Source: JBOFCS01 sp051646185 (GTDB taxonomy: Bacteria; Actinomycetota; Actinomycetes; Mycobacteriales; Mycobacteriaceae). Taken from it: a stretch of DNA of 17,665 nucleotides. The DNA is taken from NCBI GenBank assembly GCA_051646185.1, contig JBOFCS010000073.1, positions 1 to 17,665 of the forward strand, read 5' to 3'. Numbering within the stretch: the first letter of the stretch is position 1; the number at the start of each line of letters is the position of its first letter. The position numbers were made by a program, and so were the translations under genes. This document shows, one piece after another, positions 1-5,742 of the stretch. The notes beneath the pieces were generated by a model. That model did not search any database. It saw nothing but the letters and a program-made list of their open reading frames with translations, and was not told the origin of the DNA.

Positions 1-232
1 CAAGGACAAGGGTTACTGGGACTGCGAGCCACAGGTTCAGCTCGGTAGGTTCAGGTGGCCAGACTCCCTGGGCTTGTGCGCGTGCAACAAAGTACATCGC
101 AAAAAGCCCTGCGAAAAACATCAGCTCACTTGAGAGCCACACAATCGTGCCAACACTGACCATATTCGGTCTGTTTAGCGAGTGGACGCGTTGTGTGATC
201 GCGGTTCCTTGGGTTCCTACTGCGCTCGTCAC
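1..232 (-). CDS. ctaE: Cytochrome c oxidase subunit III, N-terminal part (3' end outside window)
   Basis: The minus strand reads from a GTG start at 232 to the window edge with no stop. It gives VTSAVGTQGTAITQRVHSLN, followed by a region with RPNMVSVGTIVWLSSE and LMFFAGLFAMYF. This is the characteristic N-terminus of actinobacterial CtaE, including the first membrane helix. CtaE is a membrane subunit of the aa3-type terminal oxidase, which in Mycobacteriales works in a supercomplex with the QcrCAB bc1 complex. Only about 77 codons are present. No good Shine-Dalgarno sequence precedes the GTG; the start was chosen by similarity to the mycobacterial protein. The gene is divergent from trpD. The product is certain in my view; the exact start is less so. 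Confidence 0.93.
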   Translation of the reverse strand, partial: MTSAVGTQGTAITQRVHSLNRPNMVSVGTIVWLSSELMFFAGLFAMYFVARAQAQGVWPPEPTELNLWLAVPVTLVL

Positions 233-375
233 ATAGGAAGTATGACGCTTCGTAGTTTCAATCAGCCACTCGGGTCTGGTGTTGCGTTCTTCTTCTTTGG
301 TGATGCCACTGGATTGAACGTTGGAAAGACAAGATTTGTTCCGCGGCGATGTCTTAGTGTTGCCCTGAAGTCAGT

Positions 376-415
376 GTTGTTATGTGCACATTCGCATGAA
401 CGTGCACATAACAAC
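376..415. repeat. Perfect 14-bp inverted repeat between ctaE and trpD
   Basis: GTTGTTATGTGCAC (376-389) and GTGCACATAACAAC (402-415) are exact reverse complements around a 12-nt spacer. The spacer can add three further pairs (391-393 with 398-400), leaving a GCAT loop. ATGTGCACAT (382-391) is itself palindromic and nearly recurs as ACGTGCACAT (400-409), 18 bp downstream. There is no T-run on either side, so it does not look like an intrinsic terminator. An operator for the divergent ctaE and trpD promoters or a leader hairpin is possible. The rest of 233-497 shows no gene on either strand. Confidence 0.6.
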
Positions 416-497
416 TGTTGTGATCTGTGCGGTAATGTCAGGTTCGGGGCGAGTGTAATTCCAGAGTTTTCGGTACAGGATATTTGAGGTGAGAGTG

Positions 498-1592
498 ATG
501 CAGCGTGGCTTCGGCTCGGACAGTGGTGCTGAGAATGCTGCAAACATGGGGGAGTTGCCAGTGCCTTCTTGGCCCCAACTGCTTGACAGTCTGACGCACG
601 GTCAAAGCTTATCTGGTCGGGAGGTGCTTTGGGTTATGGATCACATTATGACTGGGAGTGCCACCGCGGCGCAGATTGCTGCCTTCGGGGTTGCTATGAA
701 AATGAAAGGACCAACGTCGCAGGAGCTCCGTGGGCTGGCCGATGGAAGGCTTGGGCATTCGCAGCGGGTTTTGGACAGTGCGGATTCTGTTGACATTGTT
801 GGTACCGGCGGCGATCGCCTGAATACTGTCAATATTTCCACCATGGCCGCAATTGTTGTGGCTGCCAGCGGAGTTCGCGTAGTTAAGCATGGTAATCGCG
901 CAGCTTCGTCTAAAAGTGGGGGAGCGGATGTTCTTGAGGCACTTGGGGTAAAGATAAATCTTGGATCACAGGATGTAGCTAGATCGGTTGCCGAAGTCGG
1001 GATTGGTTTTTGTTTTGCGCCGGTATTTCATCCTGCGCTGCGTTTTGCTGCCGCTGCTCGAAAAGAAATTGGAATACCCACGATCTTTAATGTTCTTGGC
1101 CCGCTAACAAATCCGGCACAACCTAAGGCTGCATTGGTGGGATGCGCTTTTGCTGATCTTGCTGAGGCTATGGCTGGTGTTTTTGCTGATCGAGGAAGCA
1201 GCGTGCTGGTTGTCCGCGGCGAGGACGGTCTCGATGAACTCACAACAACTTCTCCATCGGCGGTATGGATTGTGGCGGATGGTTCAGTGCGCACGCTGAC
1301 GGTAGATCCTTTGGAACTGGGGATATCAAGAGCATCGATTGCGGACCTGCGTGGCGGTGATGCCCAGGATAACGCTGCTATTGCCCATGCAGTTTTTCGA
1401 GGTGAACGAGGGCCGATTCGTGATGCCGTATTACTTAATTCGGCGGGAGCCATCGCGGCGTATCAAGGCGTACGGTCGGATATCTACGAATCCCTGAGCG
1501 CTGGATTGGCGGTGGCTGCCCAGGCAATCGATTCAGGTGCTGCTGAGAGAATGTTGATGCGCTGGGCTAGTTTTACGCAGGCTCGTGATTGA
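498..1592 (+). CDS. trpD: Anthranilate phosphoribosyltransferase
   Basis: This enzyme transfers the phosphoribosyl group of PRPP to anthranilate, the second committed step of tryptophan synthesis, in the cytoplasm. Visible motifs, numbered from the ATG at 498, are the PRPP/diphosphate-binding GTGGD at about 102-106, NTVNIST just after it, KHGNRAASS at about 130-138, and the DGLDELT motif near the middle of the C-terminal domain. Length is 364 aa, close to the mycobacterial enzyme. I chose ATG 498 because GAGGTGA (486-492) lies 5 nt upstream. GTG 489 is in frame with a weaker AGGA upstream and is a real alternative. It is a lone trp gene beside ctaE, as in M. tuberculosis, rather than part of a trp operon. 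Confidence 0.95.
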   Translation: MQRGFGSDSGAENAANMGELPVPSWPQLLDSLTHGQSLSGREVLWVMDHIMTGSATAAQIAAFGVAMKMKGPTSQELRGLADGRLGHSQRVLDSADSVDIVGTGGDRLNTVNISTMAAIVVAASGVRVVKHGNRAASSKSGGADVLEALGVKINLGSQDVARSVAEVGIGFCFAPVFHPALRFAAAARKEIGIPTIFNVLGPLTNPAQPKAALVGCAFADLAEAMAGVFADRGSSVLVVRGEDGLDELTTTSPSAVWIVADGSVRTLTVDPLELGISRASIADLRGGDAQDNAAIAHAVFRGERGPIRDAVLLNSAGAIAAYQGVRSDIYESLSAGLAVAAQAIDSGAAERMLMRWASFTQARD

Positions 1593-1855
1593 ACGGAGCT
1601 AGTCTTAGCTGAATAAAGGACGCCTTTAGTGTTTTGAGGTAGGTGTTCTCCGGGGCTGTAACCGGATTTATGGTAAGAGAAAACTCACCATAGCCAGTTC
1701 GCTCAGGCGATCTTAGTGTCTTGAAAGCTGGGATCAAGGGCATCCCCTCGCCTGCTGTGAACTGTGGTCAGGTTAGGCCGGTTTTATTGGACGTTTGCGC
1801 TGTGCTTCCGAATTGTCGGACTTCGTCGGTACTGTTTTGTTGTCGCAAAAATCTT
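1593..1855. other. Intergenic region after trpD with small hairpins
   Basis: No coding region is convincing here. TAAAGG (1614-1619) and CCTTTA (1623-1628) form a six-pair stem with a 3-nt loop, followed after GTG by TTTT; it is a weak candidate trpD terminator. AGCTA/TAGCT just upstream forms another short stem. TATGGT and ACCATA near 1670-1693 can pair around an AGAG/CTC core without a T-run. None is strong enough to call as a terminator with confidence. Confidence 0.35.
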
Positions 1856-1885
1856 GATAACAAAGCGATAACAAACGAATAACGA
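1856..1885 (+). promoter_or_regulatory. Three tandem ATAAC repeats on an 11-bp period (candidate MtrA site)
   Basis: GATAACAA (1856-1863), GATAACAA (1867-1874) and AATAACGA (1878-1885) are separated by exactly 3 nt each (AGC, ACG). The array ends 9 nt before the ATG of the following gene. The C. glutamicum response regulator MtrA is reported, as I recall, to bind two 8-bp direct repeats separated by 3 bp; the architecture fits and the next genes are NlpC/P60 genes. Assignment to MtrA is inference. Confidence 0.45.
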
Positions 1886-1894
1886 AGCAATGAG

Positions 1895-2176
1895 ATGAGG
1901 ATCACAGTGATCATTAATTGTGACGAATGTGCGATGCAAAATTTAGCATGTCGAGAATGTGTTATTTCCGCGCTATTGGACGCTGCGCCTGGTTCTACCT
2001 GCGAAGATTCGGAAAATGTTAGCAATAAATATGATTTAATACTGCAGGATGAGGAGCATCGCGCATTAGAAGTGCTCGCTGACGCCGGATTGGTGCCTAG
2101 GTTGCGGTTGTTACCAACGGTGAACAGCGATCCTTTATTGGTTGAAGGTGAAATAAAGGTGCAACAGGCGGGTTAG
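1895..2176 (+). CDS. Small cysteine-rich conserved actinobacterial protein (CxxC-x6-CxxC)
   Basis: This is a 93-aa protein of unknown function. Cysteines 9, 12, 19 and 22 form a CxxC-x6-CxxC arrangement suited to binding one zinc or another metal. The C-terminal half contains EHRALEVLADAGLVPRLRLL. That pattern, a four-cysteine head followed by a helical ALxxLADAGLVPxLR tail, recurs in small uncharacterised proteins of Streptomyces and other actinobacteria as far as I recall. No signal peptide or membrane segment is visible, so it is probably cytoplasmic. The ATG at 1895 follows only a weak GAAG. It sits between trpD and the riboswitch-controlled NlpC gene and has its own repeat array directly upstream. 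It may be a small regulator or metal-binding adaptor, but nothing in the sequence proves this. Confidence 0.75.
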   Translation: MRITVIINCDECAMQNLACRECVISALLDAAPGSTCEDSENVSNKYDLILQDEEHRALEVLADAGLVPRLRLLPTVNSDPLLVEGEIKVQQAG

Positions 2177-2237
2177 CGGACTTTGCGACACGTAGCGACA
2201 AAATCTTGATGCGGTGGACAGACCTGACTGCAATTTC

Positions 2238-2269
2238 GTAACCTTTCTGTGACCTTGCGGAGTTTTATC
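2238..2269 (+). promoter_or_regulatory. 8-3-8 direct repeat plus -10-like box before the riboswitch (candidate MtrA-controlled promoter)
   Basis: GTAACCTT (2238-2245), TCT, GTGACCTT (2249-2256) form a direct repeat of 8 bp with a 3-bp spacer. A -10-like TTTATC (2264-2269) follows 7 nt later, so the repeat would cover the -35 region of the transcript that carries the riboswitch. A very similar element with similar geometry precedes the second NlpC gene at 3193. The MtrA assignment rests on recalled architecture and on NlpC genes being known MtrA targets in C. glutamicum. Confidence 0.5.
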
Positions 2270-2289
2270 GTTTCAACCGAAGTGGTACT

Positions 2290-2440
2290 GCTGGTCACCA
2301 CCTAATCAACTTCCGTAAGGAAGTTGTACCGGGGACCCAAGTTTTATTGGGGTGAATCGTGGTAGTGGTCGGCAACGAGCACAACCGTGTAGGGCTACAT
2401 CTTCCCAGCCCGAACCCGTCAGCTAACTCGGTCGGTGGAA
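2290..2440 (+). ncRNA. Cyclic di-AMP riboswitch (ydaO/yuaA leader)
   Basis: The leader carries the signature elements of the ydaO class in order: ACCACCTAATC (2297-2307), an AACTTCC/GGAAGTT hairpin, CCGGGGACCCAAG (2329-2341), TTGGGGTGAATC (2347-2358), AGGGCTACATCTTCCC, and CCCGAACCCGTCAGCTAACT (2409-2428). CCACC (2298-2302) can pair with GGTGG (2434-2438) to close P1. The same 5' strand can instead pair with GTGGT (2282-2286), a possible competing structure. In actinobacteria this riboswitch typically precedes NlpC/P60 and Rpf-type wall hydrolase genes, as here. A Shine-Dalgarno GGAGA (2451-2455) lies 13 nt past P1, so control of translation is plausible. Outer boundaries are approximate. Confidence 0.92.
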
Positions 2441-2448
2441 AAGGAAGA

Positions 2449-2472
2449 ATGGAGAACTTTGTTCGTGGCTAA
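2449..2472 (+). other. Seven-codon mini-ORF overlapping the NlpC start
   Basis: An ATG at 2449 is preceded by AAGGAAG and opens a reading frame MENFVRG ending with TAA at 2470-2472. It overlaps the proposed GTG start of the NlpC gene (2465) in a different frame, immediately downstream of the riboswitch. Its AGGA is only 3 nt from the ATG, which is short. It could be chance, or a small upstream cistron coupled to the NlpC start. Confidence 0.25.
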
Positions 2473-3022
2473 ACATCGACTTAAAGAGCCAGTTCGCGGC
2501 TCAAGCACTGCTCGCAATGTTTTAGTTGCTGGTGCAATTACTTTTGGTTTTGTTGCGGTTACAGCAGCACCAGCTTCTGCGGCGCCAGTTACGATCCCTG
2601 GTTTCGGTACCTTTGATATTCCATGGTTACCGGTTCCCCCGGAACTTCCTGTAGTTGTAGATGTGGCTCCTGCTAAGGATATTCAGCAAATTGCTGTGGA
2701 TGCAGCTATGTCAAAAATTGGTTCGCCGTATTCAAGTGGCGCAGCAGGTCCTAGCGCCTTTGATTGTTCTGGGCTTGTCTACTGGGCCTTTCAGCAGGCA
2801 GGGGTAACACTTCCGCGTACTAGCTATGACCAGGCATCTGGTGGAGCTCCGGTGGCTAAGCAAGACCTTCGGGTTGGAGATGTTGTTGCCTTTTACTCAG
2901 GGGCATCACATGTTGGTATCTACCTTGGTGACGGGAAGGTAGTTCATGCTTCAACCTATGGTACCCCTGTTCAGGTTGCCCCGTTAGATTCTATGCCTTA
3001 CTACAATGCTCGGCGGTACTGA
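2465..3022 (+). CDS. Secreted NlpC/P60 peptidoglycan endopeptidase, short form
   Basis: This is a predicted exported cysteine endopeptidase that cleaves stem peptides of peptidoglycan. Numbered from GTG 2465 (185 aa), it has a basic N-terminus, a hydrophobic segment at about 19-33, and AAPASA before a likely cleavage site near residue 39-40. A proline-rich linker follows, then an NlpC/P60 domain at about 75-185. The domain has Cys101 (FDCSGLV), His149 (ASHVGIY) and His161 as the probable catalytic triad. No SH3 or LysM module is present. The start was chosen because GGAGA (2451-2455) is 9 nt upstream and AKHR is the usual start in relatives. GTG 2435 is in frame but lies inside the riboswitch P1 stem. 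The c-di-AMP riboswitch and the 8-3-8 repeat at 2238 indicate control at two levels. Confidence 0.9.
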   Translation: MAKHRLKEPVRGSSTARNVLVAGAITFGFVAVTAAPASAAPVTIPGFGTFDIPWLPVPPELPVVVDVAPAKDIQQIAVDAAMSKIGSPYSSGAAGPSAFDCSGLVYWAFQQAGVTLPRTSYDQASGGAPVAKQDLRVGDVVAFYSGASHVGIYLGDGKVVHASTYGTPVQVAPLDSMPYYNARRY

Positions 3023-3072
3023 TTCAGCGACGATAAGTCAGGCTATTTGGTGCGTGAGCACTCTTCGTGATT

Positions 3073-3117
3073 CTTAGTTGGGGTCGGTTGATGTGCTTGT
3101 GATTGACTTCAACTAAG
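3073..3117 (+). terminator. Long hairpin after the first NlpC gene (possible terminator)
   Basis: CTTAGTTG (3073-3080) and CAACTAAG (3110-3117) pair perfectly. The stem can continue with GG/TT wobbles and GTCGGT (3083-3088) against ATTGAC (3102-3107), giving about 16 pairs with four G-U wobbles. No T-run follows immediately; TTTTTT occurs about 20 nt later. It may act as a U-less actinobacterial terminator separating the two NlpC genes. I see no gene elsewhere in 3023-3328. Confidence 0.4.
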
Positions 3118-3192
3118 CCTTGGTGTTGTGCACAGTTTTTTGCAAGATTTTTGGAATTTAACGCAGAGCTGGACACTTGCCTACATCGTTCC

Positions 3193-3226
3193 GTAACCTA
3201 AATGAGACCTAGGTGAACACTATGGG
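3193..3226 (+). promoter_or_regulatory. 8-3-8 direct repeat plus -10-like box before the second NlpC gene (candidate MtrA-controlled promoter)
   Basis: GTAACCTA (3193-3200), AAT, GAGACCTA (3204-3211) form an 8-bp direct repeat with a 3-bp spacer, closely matching the element at 2238-2256. A -10-like TATGGG (3221-3226) follows 9 nt later. A leader of about 100 nt without a recognisable riboswitch separates it from the GTG start at 3329. Confidence 0.5.
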
Positions 3227-3328
3227 TAAGAATGAGTGGAAAGCCTAAGAGAAGCCTGGTTGTCTAGTTCAGTTCGGTGCATGCGTCGATTTAAATTAAG
3301 TTAGTGAATGAAATGGGGTATCACCTAA

Positions 3329-4363
3329 GTGGTGTTTCAGCGGATTAAACTGCTAGTAGCTTCGGTGACCGCGGCAGTGGTTATGGTATGTAGTTCAGCT
3401 GGTCTTGCTTATATAGCTAATGCTGAACCGGCAAATCCGACGGACACATTAGCGAAACTTCGTGAGCTCTCTCATCAGTCAGAGCAGACTAATGAGGCTC
3501 TGCATAATGCTCAGATAGATCTTGATGCAAAAATTGTTGCGCAGCAGGTTTCCCAAGCAAAGCAGGAATCTGACAATGCGGCCTTAGCTCAGGCGCAAGC
3601 TCAGCTGACGCAGTTTCAAGGCACCGTAGATCAACTTGTTCTTGCAAATTATAAGGGCGCCCGGACTAACCGTCTGTACGCAGTGTTGATCAGTGATTCA
3701 CCGCAGCAACTGCTAGATCAGATGTCTGCTCTTGATATCATTAACAATGATACGAAGCTTCGAGTAGAAGCGTACCGATCGGCGCGAGCCAATGCCGAAG
3801 CTGCACAACGGAGTTCCAGACTTTCTGCTGATGCTGCACGGATAGCGGCTGAACAGGCGCAGTCGCTGCGTGCAGATTTGCAGAATAAGCAAAGCGAGTT
3901 GCAAGTGCAGATAGCTCAAGTTAAAGCGGTATTTGCCAGCCTTACAGATAGCCAGATGGCCGCTTTTGCGGGTCCATCGGTAAATTTCGATCTCGCAGCA
4001 CTCCCCCCAGGGACTGGGGCTGCGAAGATCGCTGTGCAGGCTGCTTTATCACGGGTTGGTTCCCCTTACGTTTGGGGTGGAACCGGGCCAAACTCCTTTG
4101 ACTGCTCTGGGCTTGTAGTGTGGTCATACCGTCAGGCAGGACAGACCCTTCCTCGATCGAGTCAGGCGCAAGCTCAAGCAGGGACGAAAGTTTCTCTATC
4201 AGATTTACAGCCAGGTGACGTCATTACATACTATGAAGATGCATCGCATGTTGCGTTGTACATTGGTGACGGGTACGTCGTTCATGCTCCCACTTTTGGT
4301 GTCCCCGTTAAGGTAGTGCCCATAGCTGGAGCCGGGCCTGTTAATGATGCGCGACGTTTCTGA
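3329..4363 (+). CDS. RipC-type NlpC/P60 endopeptidase with N-terminal coiled coil
   Basis: This is a 344-aa predicted exported D,L-endopeptidase involved in septal peptidoglycan splitting, equivalent by position and layout to mycobacterial Rv2190c/RipC. A signal segment spans about 7-32 (hydrophobic core LLVASVTAAVVMV, cleavage probably near NAEPA). A long alanine/glutamine-rich coiled coil spans about 38-110 and 145-205; in RipC/PcsB-type proteins such a region mediates autoinhibition and contact with FtsEX. The NlpC/P60 domain at about 230-344 has Cys259 (FDCSGLV), His307 (ASHVALY) and His319. GTG 3329 is preceded by GGGG at 3315-3318; GTG 3332 is an alternative. The 3' end overlaps the next gene by 20 nt, so the two are probably co-translated. 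Confidence 0.9.
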   Translation: MVFQRIKLLVASVTAAVVMVCSSAGLAYIANAEPANPTDTLAKLRELSHQSEQTNEALHNAQIDLDAKIVAQQVSQAKQESDNAALAQAQAQLTQFQGTVDQLVLANYKGARTNRLYAVLISDSPQQLLDQMSALDIINNDTKLRVEAYRSARANAEAAQRSSRLSADAARIAAEQAQSLRADLQNKQSELQVQIAQVKAVFASLTDSQMAAFAGPSVNFDLAALPPGTGAAKIAVQAALSRVGSPYVWGGTGPNSFDCSGLVVWSYRQAGQTLPRSSQAQAQAGTKVSLSDLQPGDVITYYEDASHVALYIGDGYVVHAPTFGVPVKVVPIAGAGPVNDARRF

Positions 4364-5738
4364 TTACGGTGCGCGTTTAATAAAGTCGTGGCAACAGTTA
4401 CTTATTGCGCTTATCTTGTTACTGGCGCTGCTGCTTGTAGGTGTGGTTGTATTTTTTCGTTCACCTGTAGATAAGGATTTATCTACAGGTACGGCAGTAT
4501 CTAGTAGCGGAAATCCTTATCATTCCACTCGTCGTACTCACGTGCAGTCGTTGCTTGAAAAGTGGAGTTTAGCAGTTCTTTCTGGTGATGAAGAACTGCT
4601 AAGGAGCCTGTTCGATCCACAGGCAAATAAAGATTTTGTTGATCGTGAGATCACGCGTATGCACAATCGGCGAGCAGTGAAGTTTGCCGATTGGTCTTTT
4701 GGGTTTGCTGATTCAGATACTTTGGAGATACCTATTTCTTGGGATGCACAAAAGTTGCTATCGGCTACAGATGTTTGGGCCACGCAAATTTTTTTGCGTT
4801 ATGCAATAGCAGGTGGTGATGAGCGGCCAACGGCGAAAGAAATGACGGTGATTTTTACCAGACATGGTGATGATTGGTTAATTCTCAGTGATTCTCTTGT
4901 TGGTTATTCTTCCCTTGAAGGAGCCTCAGGTTCACCTTCAACTGTGCAGGGCCCTTGGGATTATGGGCCAGTGGTAATGAGAGAAGTGAGTATTGCTGGT
5001 GGGCGTTCGGCAGTTGTGTTGGGACATCCGGAGACTGCGTCAGAAGTTGAAGCTTTGGCAGAAGAGATGAAAACTGCAGTGCCAGCCATTTTAGATTTTT
5101 GGGGGCCTCAGTGGACCATTCGCACTGTGGTTATTGCTGCGGCAAGTTCCGCTGAGTTTGTTGCCTTATCTGGAGCGAACCCTGCCTCAACAGAGATAGC
5201 TGCCGTCACTATTTCAGATAAAATTACACCTGGCGGGGGAACCGTCACTGGTCAACGGATTATTTTTAGTCCTGATGCAGCGCAGCGACTAACACCTGCG
5301 CAGCGGACTGAAGTGCTACGCCATGAACTCACTCATCTAGCTGCTCGTTCAGTAACTGTTGATGGTTCGCCTATGTGGATGCTGGAAGGGTTTGCTGATT
5401 ACGCAGGTGGGCGTGGTTTTACTCGATCAGTTCGGCAGAGAGTGCCTACCTTAGCCGCAGCTATGTCCAGTGCTACAGCAGTTCTGGAAATCCCAACTGA
5501 TGCTGAGTACTCTGTTGGTGCAGAGAATCCGGTTCTTGCCTACGAATTAGGGTGGACTATCACCCAATATATTGCTGAGAAATATGGGGAAGCCAGTGTG
5601 CTGAAGCTATATCGTCAGTTATGTACTGGTCCTAAAAATGAGACTGACATAGACCGTGCGCTAAGGGCGATACTTGGTGTTGGCTATAGCAGTTTTTCTG
5701 ACCAATGGAGGGCGTGGTTGAGCGTCCAGCTACGGTAG
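4344..5738 (+). CDS. Membrane-anchored HExxH zinc-metalloprotease-like protein
   Basis: This 464-aa protein has one N-terminal membrane helix (about 18-38, a leucine-rich run). An extracytoplasmic region of about 140 residues resembles a ketosteroid-isomerase/NTF2-like fold in pattern, and a C-terminal peptidase-MA-like gluzincin region follows. The zinc motif is HELTH (His327, Glu328, His331), with EGFADY supplying a likely third ligand at Glu348, in the usual spacing of about 17-20 residues. A catalytic zinc site outside the membrane is therefore likely, but the substrate is unknown. The start (4344 or 4347) lies inside the end of the NlpC gene. A perfect inverted repeat lies in codons 40-50. 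The pimB' gene begins 4 nt after its stop. Position suggests a role in cell-envelope maturation; that is inference. Confidence 0.8.
   Translation: MMRDVSDYGARLIKSWQQLLIALILLLALLLVGVVVFFRSPVDKDLSTGTAVSSSGNPYHSTRRTHVQSLLEKWSLAVLSGDEELLRSLFDPQANKDFVDREITRMHNRRAVKFADWSFGFADSDTLEIPISWDAQKLLSATDVWATQIFLRYAIAGGDERPTAKEMTVIFTRHGDDWLILSDSLVGYSSLEGASGSPSTVQGPWDYGPVVMREVSIAGGRSAVVLGHPETASEVEALAEEMKTAVPAILDFWGPQWTIRTVVIAAASSAEFVALSGANPASTEIAAVTISDKITPGGGTVTGQRIIFSPDAAQRLTPAQRTEVLRHELTHLAARSVTVDGSPMWMLEGFADYAGGRGFTRSVRQRVPTLAAAMSSATAVLEIPTDAEYSVGAENPVLAYELGWTITQYIAEKYGEASVLKLYRQLCTGPKNETDIDRALRAILGVGYSSFSDQWRAWLSVQLR
4463..4490. repeat. Perfect 12-bp inverted repeat inside the HExxH gene
   Basis: ACCTGTAGATAA (4463-4474) and TTATCTACAGGT (4479-4490) are exact reverse complements around a GGAT loop, about 120 nt into the coding region just after the membrane-helix codons. 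It would form a strong RNA hairpin. No T-run follows on either strand, so it is not a standard terminator. The role is unknown. Confidence 0.6.
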
Positions 5739-5742
5739 TAGA

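Noticed and set aside
182..487. Plus-strand open frame of about 100 codons at the left end
   Set aside because: Its first part is antisense to the clear ctaE N-terminus, and the remainder crosses the palindrome with no family-like sequence.
1028..1453. Minus-strand open frame of 141 codons inside trpD
   Set aside because: It is fully antisense to a conserved part of trpD and its Ser/Ala/Arg-rich product is typical of a shadow frame.
1768..2025. Minus-strand open frame overlapping the CxxC protein gene
   Set aside because: It is antisense to the conserved cysteine motif and spans the repeat array. The plus-strand protein has the recognisable actinobacterial pattern.
2435..2464. Upstream GTG extension of the first NlpC gene
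   Set aside because: The GTG lies in the P1 stem of the riboswitch and lacks a proper ribosome binding site. GTG 2465 has GGAGA and gives a normal signal peptide.
4463..4490. Intrinsic terminator inside the HExxH gene
   Set aside because: The hairpin is strong but no T-run follows on either strand and the reading frame stays open, so it is reported only as an inverted repeat.
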